A stretch of DNA of 5,857 nucleotides from Pseudomonadota bacterium (lineage in GTDB: Bacteria; Pseudomonadota; Alphaproteobacteria; Rhizobiales; Rhizobiaceae). Where the stretch lies: the NCBI GenBank assembly GCA_023388675.1, contig JAEWFU010000483.1:1-5857 (forward strand). Reading direction: 5' to 3'. Below are positions 1 to 5,857 of this stretch, one piece after another. Position 1 is the first letter of the stretch. Each line of letters starts with the position of its first letter. The position numbers and the translations under genes were made by a program. The notes beneath the pieces are model-generated. The model was not told where the DNA came from and ran no database searches. It saw only the letters and a list, made by a program, of their open reading frames with translations.

Positions 1-1845
1 AACCAGACGAGCGTCCTCCGAGATGAAGACGTGCGGCAGTTGGCGCGTCGCGATCAGAAGCGCTCCTGCGACAAGCAGCGGAAGCGCTGCCCAGCGCAGT
101 GCGCTGCCAGCCATCGTCAGGATCGCCAGCGCGGCGGTCAGCACCAGCACCGCCGAAAGCGGTATCGCGCCGGTGGCATCGAATGCCGACCGTTCCGCGA
201 GCCACATGGCTATCGAATTCATTGCTGATATGCCGAGCCCCATCGCATACAACGCCGGTCCCTCCAGGCCGAAGGGCATCAGCAGGCATGCGAACACCGC
301 TGCAGGCATGACGATTGCGGAGACGAAGGGCATCGCGGCGAGATTGGCGACAAGGCCGAACGGCGAGACCTGCTGAAAATGCCATGCGGTGAAGAGCGCC
401 GTCGCCAGCCCGGCGACGACCGATGTCAGCGACAGGCCGCCCGCGTATTTGATTCCGGTGACGAATGCCTGCGCGACCGGCCCATACCGTCTGGCCCGTC
501 GGTACGGAGCACGCCTCTCGCGATGCGACGACCAGGCCGCATAGGCTGCAACGAGCGCGGCTGTCGCGGCAAAGGACATGTGGAAGCTCGGGCCCATCAC
601 CTCGTGCGGCGCGATCAGCAGGATGATGATGCCCGACAGGGCAAGGTTGCGCATGGTGAGCGCCGCACGGTCGAACAGGACGGCCAGCAGCATCACGGCG
701 AGCATGATGAAGCTGCGCTGGGCGGCGATGCCTGCGCCTGAAATGACGAGGTAGGCTGCCGTCGCGCCGAGCGCGCCGAACGCTGCATATTTCTTCGCTG
801 GATGCCGCGAGGAAAAGCCCGGCGCAAGCGCAAAGGCGGTGCGCAGACCAAACATCACCGTTCCGGCCATCAGGGCCATGTGCAGTCCGGAGATCGAGAT
901 GACATGATAGAGCCCCACCACGCGCAGCGCTTCGTTCATCTCCTCCGGTATGCCTGCGCGGATGCCCGTGATCAGTGCGGCGGCGATCGCGCCCTCGGCA
1001 CCGCCGATGCTGGCCTCGATATCTCGCGCCATGCGGGTGCGCCATCCTTCGACCCATGCGGCGGCCGCGTTCACGAGCCCCGGTTGGTGTGCCGCTTCAA
1101 CCAACTGCGGATTTTTCAGGAAGAAGCCGACCGCCCCGATCCCGTCGAAATAGCTGTTGAATGCGAAATCGTAGCTTTGCGGGCGGACCGGCCCTGAGGG
1201 CGGCATCAACCGAACGAACCCTTGCACCGTATCGCCCGGCCGCAGCGTTTCCGGCACTTCGCGGGCGGTCGCGCGAACGCGATCAGGCGCGTAACGCAGC
1301 GTCGGCCGTTCGGTTGCGATGACATCGAGCGTCAGGCGGATGCGGCCGGATGCCTGCTGCTCGATGCGGACGACGCGGCCCGTCAGGCGTGTCGAAATTT
1401 CGGAACCGAGCATCTGTGTCCCAGCGCGCCAGGTCTCGAATTTCGCCGCGAGAACGCCCGTCAGTGCAATCACGACAGAAAGACACAGCATGCGCAGCCC
1501 TGGCCGGTTGATGAGCGTGAGCGACAGGGCGGCGAGCAGGCCGATGGTCAGAAGCAGGCTTGCGACACCGGGCTCGCTCGGCGCCGCGAAATAGAAAAGT
1601 GCGCCCAGACCGAGAAATACCGGCACGAATACGAACGCGGTGCCGTGTTCGAGCTCGCTGTCGAAGCTGCGCCGCAGGACAGGCCCGAGCCTGGCGAGCG
1701 GAGCGAGACTGCTCGCCGATGCGGGTGGCGAAGGCGCTCGCAGGGTTTGCGGAAGATGGATTTCCGGCGGCGCACTTTCAGGCACGTCAACACGCACGCC
1801 GAACTGCAGGCGCTCGTCCTCTCGCGTCGCCGTCTCCCCGTCCAT
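1..1845 (-). CDS. comEC: ComEC/Rec2 family DNA-uptake channel protein, C-terminus outside window
   Basis: This is the inner-membrane channel family that carries single-stranded DNA into the cytoplasm during natural transformation. I translated the minus strand: 615 codons run without a stop to the left edge, so the C-terminus is missing. Residues 1-75 are a Pro/Ala-rich, probably cytoplasmic leader. Three hydrophobic segments follow at about 76-92, 96-113 and 117-134. A soluble OB-fold-like part (DUF4131 type, about 136-265) contains YDFAFNSYFDGIGAVGF at 225-241. The multi-spanning Competence domain covers about 280-600, with the family hallmark HVISISGLHM at 314-323, YLVISG at 365-370 and GPSFHMSFAA at 418-427. 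The start is ATG at 1845, preceded by GGGGAG six bases upstream. An in-frame TGA lies further upstream with no other start between, so this start is firm. No metallo-beta-lactamase domain is visible in the part present. The family call is secure; a role in real transformation is inference. Confidence 0.95.
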   Translation of the reverse strand, partial: MDGETATREDERLQFGVRVDVPESAPPEIHLPQTLRAPSPPASASSLAPLARLGPVLRRSFDSELEHGTAFVFVPVFLGLGALFYFAAPSEPGVASLLLTIGLLAALSLTLINRPGLRMLCLSVVIALTGVLAAKFETWRAGTQMLGSEISTRLTGRVVRIEQQASGRIRLTLDVIATERPTLRYAPDRVRATAREVPETLRPGDTVQGFVRLMPPSGPVRPQSYDFAFNSYFDGIGAVGFFLKNPQLVEAAHQPGLVNAAAAWVEGWRTRMARDIEASIGGAEGAIAAALITGIRAGIPEEMNEALRVVGLYHVISISGLHMALMAGTVMFGLRTAFALAPGFSSRHPAKKYAAFGALGATAAYLVISGAGIAAQRSFIMLAVMLLAVLFDRAALTMRNLALSGIIILLIAPHEVMGPSFHMSFAATAALVAAYAAWSSHRERRAPYRRARRYGPVAQAFVTGIKYAGGLSLTSVVAGLATALFTAWHFQQVSPFGLVANLAAMPFVSAIVMPAAVFACLLMPFGLEGPALYAMGLGISAMNSIAMWLAERSAFDATGAIPLSAVLVLTAALAILTMAGSALRWAALPLLVAGALLIATRQLPHVFISEDARLV

Positions 1846-1962
1846 GCGGCGCTCCCCACCCGGTAATCGCTTGCACGCCGAAGCCTCTATGCTACATGAG
1901 CGCCATCAAAACACCACAGGCGACGCCGTGGCGCGCCCTCATCCGTCTCCGGGGAAGAAGAA
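1846..1962. promoter_or_regulatory. Divergent comEC/gltX intergenic region
   Basis: These 117 bases separate two divergent genes, so they must carry a promoter for gltX and probably one for comEC. Each end has a clear Shine-Dalgarno sequence: GGGGAG at 1852-1857 (minus) for comEC and GGGGAAG at 1951-1957 (plus) for gltX. For comEC I see only a weak -10-like TAGCAT on the minus strand near 1889-1894, without a matching -35. I see no GTTC-N7-GTTC box (the alphaproteobacterial LexA operator) and no other operator-like palindrome. Confidence 0.6.
1870..1897 (+). promoter_or_regulatory. Candidate sigma-70 promoter for gltX
   Basis: CTTGCA at 1870-1875 and CTACAT at 1892-1897 are 16 bases apart. 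They resemble the rhizobial housekeeping consensus CTTGAC-N17-CTATAT: the -10 matches five of six and the -35 about four of six. Transcription would start near 1904 and give a leader of about 60 bases ahead of gltX. This is a pattern match only. Confidence 0.35.
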
Positions 1963-3384
1963 ATGCCCGACAAGGTCGTCACCCGTTTTGCCCCCTCGCC
2001 CACCGGCTATCTGCACATCGGCGGCGCGCGCACCGCGCTTTTCAACTGGCTGTTCGCCAAGCACACGGGCGGCACGATGCTGCTGCGCATCGAGGATACC
2101 GATCGCGAGCGCTCGACCGACGCCGCCACGGCAGCCATCCTCGATGGTCTCTCCTGGCTCGGCCTCGGCTGGGACGGAGAACCCGTCTCCCAGTTCGAAC
2201 GCGCGCAGCGTCATCGCGAGGTGGCCGAGGAACTCGTTCGCACCGGCAAGGCCTATCGATGCTACGCCACGCAGGCGGAGCTCGAGGAGATGCGCGAGAA
2301 GGCCCGCGCCGAGGGGCGTCCGCCGCGTTATGACGGACGCTGGCGCGACCGCGATTCCTCGGAGGCCCCGGCAGGTGTGAAGCCCGCCATCCGCATCAAG
2401 GCGCCCACCGACGGCGAGACGCTGGTGCGCGACCGGGTGCAGGGCGATGTTCGCTTTCCCAACAAGGATCTCGACGATTTCATCATCCTGCGGTCCGACG
2501 GCAACCCGACATATATGCACGCGGTCGTGGTAGACGATCACGACATGGGCGTGACCCATATCATTCGCGGCGACGATCACCTGACCAACGCGGCGCGCCA
2601 GACGATCATCTACAACGCGATGGGCTGGGATGTGCCGGTGATGGCGCATATCCCGCTGATACACGGCCCGGACGGCGCGAAGCTCTCCAAGCGCCACGGT
2701 GCGCTCGGTGTCGAGGCCTATCGCGCCATGGGCTATCTGCCGGAAGCGCTGCGCAACTATCTCGCGCGTCTCGGCTGGAGCCATGGCGACGACGAGGTGA
2801 TGTCCACTGCGCAGATGATCGAGTGGTTCGAGATCGAGGACGTCAACAAGGGGGCCGCCCGCTTCGACTACCAGAAGCTGGAGGCCCTCAACGGGGTCCA
2901 TATGCGCCAGAGCGACGATGCCGATCTTTTGGAGCAGTTCATCGCAACATTGCCTTATCTGGAACAGCCCGGAGCAATCCCGCTCGAACCGGATGCCGCG
3001 CAGCGTGCGAAGCTGCTTGCCGCCCTGCCCGGCTTGAAGGAGCGCGCGAAGACGCTTGTCGAACTGGCTGATAGTGCCCAATATCTGTTCGTCCAGCGCC
3101 CCTTGTCGCTGGATGAGAAAGCGGCACAGATTCTCGATGGCGAGGCGCACGCCGTGATCGCCGCGCTGTTGCCGGATTTCGAAGCGCTTGGCGAATGGTC
3201 GGCCGAAACGACGGAAGCCGTGGTGCGCGCCTATGCCGAAAAGGCGGGCCTCAAGCTTGGAAAGGTCGCCCAGCCGCTGCGCGCGGCGCTGACCGGCAGG
3301 GCTACATCGCCCGGCGTTTTCGACGTACTTGCCGTGCTTGGCCGGGACGAAAGCCTCGGCCGACTGCGCGACCAAAGCGTCTGA
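1963..3384 (+). CDS. gltX: Glutamyl-tRNA synthetase (GluRS)
   Basis: This cytosolic class I synthetase attaches glutamate to tRNA-Glu. In alphaproteobacteria it commonly also charges tRNA-Gln, which GatCAB then amidates; that dual role is inferred here. The 473 residues are full family length. The catalytic Rossmann domain opens with [14 protein letters not shown] (residues 8-21, containing the HIGH-type motif HIGG at 18-21). GDDHLTN lies at 203-209, and the KMSKS-type loop is KLSKR at 240-244. The alpha-helical anticodon-binding region follows to the C-terminus, RLRDQSV. The zinc-site positions known from E. coli GluRS (C-x-C-x24-C-x-H) read C100, A102, W127 and D129 here, so the metal site is lost while the spacing is kept. 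The ATG start is five bases after GGGGAAG. No TTA, CTA or TCA codons occur in the gene, which fits high expression. It is read away from comEC and towards gltA. Confidence 0.98.
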   Translation: MPDKVVTRFAPSPTGYLHIGGARTALFNWLFAKHTGGTMLLRIEDTDRERSTDAATAAILDGLSWLGLGWDGEPVSQFERAQRHREVAEELVRTGKAYRCYATQAELEEMREKARAEGRPPRYDGRWRDRDSSEAPAGVKPAIRIKAPTDGETLVRDRVQGDVRFPNKDLDDFIILRSDGNPTYMHAVVVDDHDMGVTHIIRGDDHLTNAARQTIIYNAMGWDVPVMAHIPLIHGPDGAKLSKRHGALGVEAYRAMGYLPEALRNYLARLGWSHGDDEVMSTAQMIEWFEIEDVNKGAARFDYQKLEALNGVHMRQSDDADLLEQFIATLPYLEQPGAIPLEPDAAQRAKLLAALPGLKERAKTLVELADSAQYLFVQRPLSLDEKAAQILDGEAHAVIAALLPDFEALGEWSAETTEAVVRAYAEKAGLKLGKVAQPLRAALTGRATSPGVFDVLAVLGRDESLGRLRDQSV

Positions 3385-3451
3385 ACAATTGTGGCGAAGT
3401 CGCGTTTTTTGCGTTGCAACAATGTGACCTTGCGATAGCTTGGCACGCTCC

Positions 3452-3483
3452 CGCAAATCGGATAGCAAGAGCGCGCAATCGGA
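3452..3483 (+). repeat. Short imperfect direct repeat upstream of gltA
   Basis: CGCAAATCGGA (3452-3462) recurs as CGCAATCGGA (3474-3483), differing by one A. The shared TCGGA blocks are 21 bases apart, close to two helical turns, a spacing typical of sites bound on one face of the DNA. The pair is short enough to be chance in GC-rich sequence, and no known regulator is matched. Confidence 0.3.
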
Positions 3484-3540
3484 GCACGGTTGTTATGCTT
3501 CATAGCTGATCGGCGTCGAGGGCGGGCCAACGTATATTGA

Positions 3541-3546
3541 GAGGTG
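3541..3546 (+). promoter_or_regulatory. Ribosome binding site that sets the gltA start
   Basis: GAGGTG lies six bases ahead of ATG 3553. The in-frame GTG at 3544 is part of this Shine-Dalgarno sequence, and the GTG at 3550 is only three bases from it. Neither can be the main start, so the ATG is preferred even though the open frame extends nine bases further upstream. Confidence 0.85.
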
Positions 3547-3552
3547 ATTGTG

Positions 3553-4842
3553 ATGACCAGTTCGACTGCAAAGCTTGAATTGAACGGCAAAGCCAGCGAA
3601 TTCAAGATACGAACAGGCTCGGTCGGACCAGAGGTCATCGACATCAGCTCGCTCTACAAGGACACCGGGCTGTTCACCTACGATCCCGGCTTCACGTCGA
3701 CCGCGAGTTGCGAATCGGAAATCACCTATATCGACGGCGATGCCGGCATGCTGCTGCACCGCGGCTACCCGATTGACCAGCTTGCCGAGCACGGCGATTT
3801 CCTCGAAGTGTGCTACCTCCTCCTCTACGGCGAACTGCCCACCAAGGCCCAGAAGGACGATTTCGACTACCGCGTGACGCGCCACACGATGGTGCACGAG
3901 CAGATGACGCGCTTCTTCACCGGCTTCCGCCGCGATGCGCATCCGATGGCGGTGATGTGCGGCGTCGTGGGCGCGATGTCGGCCTTCTATCACGACTCCA
4001 CCGACATCTCCGATCCGCACCAGCGCATGGTCGCCTCGATCCGCATGATCGCGAAGATGCCGACGATCGCGGCGATGGCCTACAAGTACCATATCGGCCA
4101 GCCGTTCATCTATCCGAAGAACGAGCTGAACTTCGCGGCCAACTTCCTGCATATGTGCTTCGCGGTGCCCTGCGAGGACTACAAGGTCAATCCCGTGCTC
4201 GCGCGCGCGATGGAGCGCATCTTCATCCTGCATGCAGACCACGAGCAGAATGCGTCGACCTCGACGGTGCGGCTTGCCGGTTCTTCCGGCGCCAACCCGT
4301 TCGCCTGCATCGCCGCCGGCATTGCGTGCCTGTGGGGACCGGCGCATGGCGGCGCCAACGAAGCCGCGCTCAACATGCTGGCGGAGATCGGTTCCGTTGA
4401 CCGCATCCCCGAATTCATCGACCGCGCCAAGGACAAGAACGATCCGTTCCGCCTGATGGGCTTCGGCCACCGCGTCTACAAGAACTACGATCCGCGCGCC
4501 AAGATCATGCAGAAGACCACGCATGAGGTCCTGGGCGAGCTCGGCATCAAGGACGATCCGCTTCTCGCCGTGGCCATGGAGCTGGAAAAGCTCGCGCTGA
4601 CGGACGAGTACTTCATCGAAAAGAAGCTCTACCCGAATATCGATTTCTACTCCGGCATCACGCTCAAGGCGCTCGGCTTCCCGACCACCATGTTCACCGT
4701 GCTGTTCGCGGTCGCGCGCACGGTCGGCTGGATCGCCCAGTGGAAGGAGATGATCGAGGATCCGCACCAGAAGATCGGCCGCCCGCGCCAGCTTTATACC
4801 GGCCATGGCGAGCGCGACTACGTGCCGATTGCCAAGCGCTGA
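3553..4842 (+). CDS. gltA: Citrate synthase (type II, hexameric Gram-negative class)
   Basis: The enzyme condenses acetyl-CoA with oxaloacetate to citrate, the entry step of the TCA cycle, in the cytoplasm. From ATG 3553 the product is 429 residues, the usual length of rhizobial and many other Gram-negative GltA proteins. The N-terminal part carries the characteristic [15 protein letters not shown] stretch and [11 protein letters not shown]. The active-site region is conserved: [12 protein letters not shown] (H227 and H230), [11 protein letters not shown] (catalytic H265), [14 protein letters not shown] (catalytic H306) and NIDFYSGI (catalytic D364). These correspond to E. coli His264, His305 and Asp362. 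C207 in VPCEDY aligns with E. coli Cys206, a residue near the NADH site, so allosteric NADH inhibition is plausible but inferred. Like gltX, the gene has no TTA, CTA or TCA codons, a sign of strong expression. It ends 22 bases before a strong terminator. Confidence 0.98.
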   Translation: MTSSTAKLELNGKASEFKIRTGSVGPEVIDISSLYKDTGLFTYDPGFTSTASCESEITYIDGDAGMLLHRGYPIDQLAEHGDFLEVCYLLLYGELPTKAQKDDFDYRVTRHTMVHEQMTRFFTGFRRDAHPMAVMCGVVGAMSAFYHDSTDISDPHQRMVASIRMIAKMPTIAAMAYKYHIGQPFIYPKNELNFAANFLHMCFAVPCEDYKVNPVLARAMERIFILHADHEQNASTSTVRLAGSSGANPFACIAAGIACLWGPAHGGANEAALNMLAEIGSVDRIPEFIDRAKDKNDPFRLMGFGHRVYKNYDPRAKIMQKTTHEVLGELGIKDDPLLAVAMELEKLALTDEYFIEKKLYPNIDFYSGITLKALGFPTTMFTVLFAVARTVGWIAQWKEMIEDPHQKIGRPRQLYTGHGERDYVPIAKR

Positions 4843-4864
4843 CCGGTACTTTCGAGACAAAGAG

Positions 4865-4889
4865 AAAGGGCGCCGTTGGCGCCCTTTTT
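4865..4889. terminator. Intrinsic terminator between convergent gltA and lpxB, probably bidirectional
   Basis: AAAGGGCGCC (4865-4874), loop GTT and GGCGCCCTTT (4878-4887) form a perfect ten-pair stem. On the plus strand the T run continues to 4889, giving five T after the GC core, a textbook rho-independent terminator for gltA. On the minus strand the stem begins five bases after the lpxB stop and is followed by a T-rich TTTCTCTTTG, so it may also end lpxB transcription, less efficiently. Confidence 0.93.
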
Positions 4890-4892
4890 CGT

Positions 4893-5857
4893 TCAGCCTG
4901 TCTTTTCGAGAACCGCCAGCAGCGCTTCGGCTGCAAGCTCATCGGCCGGCCTGTCCGTTTTCAAGGCCGCGTGAACGTCGGCGAAACCGGCCATCTGCGC
5001 AGCGCGCGCCGGAGTATCCGCCGTAAGCTGCTCGACGTAGCGGGCCAGCCGTCCCGGACGGATCTGACCGTCATAATATTCCGGCACGACCGGCCAATCG
5101 GCGATCAGGTTTGGCAGCGACGCCGACCAGGCCGTGATCATCCGGGCCATCACCGATCCGATAACGGGATCGGTGCGATAGCACGACACGAACGGGACGC
5201 CGCACAGCGCCAGTTCCAGCGTCACCGTGCCCGATGCGGCGATGGCGGCATCCGCCTCGGCGAAGGCCTGCCACTTCGCCTCGTCCCCGTGAACGATGCG
5301 GGCGCGCACCGACCAGCCTGCCGTGCCCGCCTCCACAAGGGGCGCGACATGAGGCACCGTCGGGATCGTCACGTCGAATAGATTGCCGCGTGCGGCCAGG
5401 ATACGTACTGCCTCGCCGAACGGCTCGAGCAGCCGCTTGACTTCGCTTCGCCGCGAGCCCGGCAATATCAGCAGCTTTTTCGGTTCGTCCGATGTGCGTG
5501 CACGCGCCGCCTGAGTCTCGGCCGCGGCGACAATGCCGGGGTGGCGCACCAGCCGATGGCCGACATAGGTGCCGTGGGGGCCATCGAGATCGGCCAAGGC
5601 CTTCGGCTCGAACGGCAGGAGGCACAGCACCTCGTCGACATGCGGCCGCATGGCCGGAGCCCGTCCGGGCCGCCACGCCCAGACGCTGGGGCACACATAG
5701 TGGACAATCGGGATCGACGGGTCGGCCGCCCTCACCTTCTTCGCGACGCGCAAGGAGAAATCGGGGCTGTCGATGGTCAGCAGGCAATCGGGCGCGGCAC
5801 GCACCACGGCCTGCGCGGTCTCGTTCAGGCGACGCATGAGGCGCGGCAGGCTGGCGA
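4893..5857 (-). CDS. lpxB: Lipid-A-disaccharide synthase, N-terminus outside window
   Basis: LpxB (glycosyltransferase family 19, GT-B fold) joins UDP-2,3-diacylglucosamine to lipid X to make the beta-1,6-linked lipid A disaccharide at the inner face of the cytoplasmic membrane. The frame is open from the right edge (in-frame from 5855) to TGA at 4893-4895, giving 320 codons. The usual length is about 380-395, so roughly 70 N-terminal residues are missing. The internal ATG at 5837 is not the true start, because family-like sequence (ASLPRLMRRLNE) continues upstream of it. Visible motifs in order are TIDSPDFSLRV, VHYVCPSVWAWRPGRA, LPFEP, YVGHRLV, ILPGSRRSEVKRLL and the donor-nucleotide region SGTVTLELALCGVPFVSCYR. 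The C-terminus is AVLEKTG. In related genomes lpxB closes the lpxD-fabZ-lpxA-lpxI cluster, which would lie to the right; that is expectation, not seen. It converges on gltA with a shared terminator. Confidence 0.97.
   Translation of the reverse strand, partial: ASLPRLMRRLNETAQAVVRAAPDCLLTIDSPDFSLRVAKKVRAADPSIPIVHYVCPSVWAWRPGRAPAMRPHVDEVLCLLPFEPKALADLDGPHGTYVGHRLVRHPGIVAAAETQAARARTSDEPKKLLILPGSRRSEVKRLLEPFGEAVRILAARGNLFDVTIPTVPHVAPLVEAGTAGWSVRARIVHGDEAKWQAFAEADAAIAASGTVTLELALCGVPFVSCYRTDPVIGSVMARMITAWSASLPNLIADWPVVPEYYDGQIRPGRLARYVEQLTADTPARAAQMAGFADVHAALKTDRPADELAAEALLAVLEKTG

Larger units (their letters stand above)
3385..3552 (+). promoter_or_regulatory. gltX-gltA intergenic region, probable gltA promoter and leader
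   Basis: The 168-base spacer is long for an operon link and suggests that gltA has its own promoter. Just after the gltX stop there is a perfect palindrome ACAATTGT (3385-3392). A three-pair GCG/CGC hairpin (3394-3403) followed by six T (3405-3410) comes next, at best a weak terminator for gltX. A second palindrome, GTTGCAAC, lies at 3413-3420. A possible but poor promoter is TTGCAA (3414-3419), 16 bases, TAGCTT (3436-3441). TATATT at 3533-3538 looks like a -10 element but touches the Shine-Dalgarno sequence and has no -35. I see no open frame with a ribosome site and no recognised RNA element. Confidence 0.45.

Noticed and set aside
1222..2380. Several 200-257 codon plus-strand frames over the comEC 5' half and into gltX
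   Set aside because: They overlap a clear ComEC reading frame on the other strand and run into gltX in another frame. Their composition is Arg/Ala/Pro-rich, typical of GC-rich shadow frames.
3441..3456. TGGCACG-like sigma-54 promoter upstream of gltA
   Set aside because: TGGCACG is present, but the only GC dinucleotide downstream is one base too close to the GG, and the TTGC element is absent. Sigma-54 spacing is strict.
1939..3468. 509-codon open frame on the minus strand covering all of gltX
   Set aside because: It is codon-for-codon in register with gltX and exists only because gltX has no TTA, CTA or TCA codons. Its translation resembles no family I recognise and is a mirror of a clear GluRS.
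3533..3538. TATATT as the gltA -10 element
   Set aside because: Transcription would start at or inside the Shine-Dalgarno sequence, and no -35 lies at the right distance.
3493..4860. 455-codon open frame on the minus strand covering all of gltA
   Set aside because: The same register effect over a highly conserved citrate synthase; the predicted protein is rich in His, Arg and Val with no recognisable domain.
4740..5381. 213-codon plus-strand frame over the gltA end and lpxB
   Set aside because: It crosses the terminator and lies opposite conserved LpxB motifs, in register with lpxB codons; it ends where lpxB uses a CTA codon.
1..5857. Mobile element, CRISPR array, tRNA gene, prophage or novel defence system
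   Set aside because: About 95% of the window is explained by four intact or edge-cut housekeeping-type genes. The spacers show no array-like repeats, transposase remnants or cloverleaf.

Overview
The window is a stretch of ordinary, GC-rich alphaproteobacterial chromosome. Its gene content and order (comEC read leftward, gltX and gltA read rightward, lpxB read leftward) match an arrangement familiar from Hyphomicrobiales (Rhizobiales: Brucella, Rhizobium and Mesorhizobium relatives). The proteins agree. GltX and the 429-residue type II citrate synthase have the rhizobial form, and the lpxB fragment is a normal lipid A disaccharide synthase. The genus cannot be fixed from sequence alone.

Layout. 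Positions 1-1845 (minus strand) hold 615 codons of a ComEC/Rec2-type membrane protein, with its start inside the window and its C-terminus cut off at the left edge. Positions 1846-1962 are a divergent promoter region shared by comEC and gltX. Positions 1963-3384 (plus) are glutamyl-tRNA synthetase. Positions 3385-3552 are a 168-base non-coding spacer with a possible weak terminator and small repeats upstream of gltA. Positions 3553-4842 (plus) are citrate synthase. Positions 4865-4889 form a strong intrinsic terminator between two convergent genes. Positions 4893-5857 (minus) are the C-terminal 320 codons of lpxB, with its N-terminus cut off at the right edge.

The four genes do not form one pathway. 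gltX (translation) and gltA (TCA cycle) are strongly codon-biased housekeeping genes on the same strand but probably have separate promoters. lpxB is the distal end of a lipid A gene cluster arriving from the right. comEC is a DNA-uptake channel homologue transcribed away from gltX. All reading frames are intact within the window. I found no RNA gene, mobile element, CRISPR array or prophage sequence, and no convincing evidence of an undescribed system. The most useful second-look items are modest: loss of the zinc ligands in GltX, the repeat-bearing gltA leader, the shared convergent terminator, and the codon-bias explanation for the very long antisense frames.
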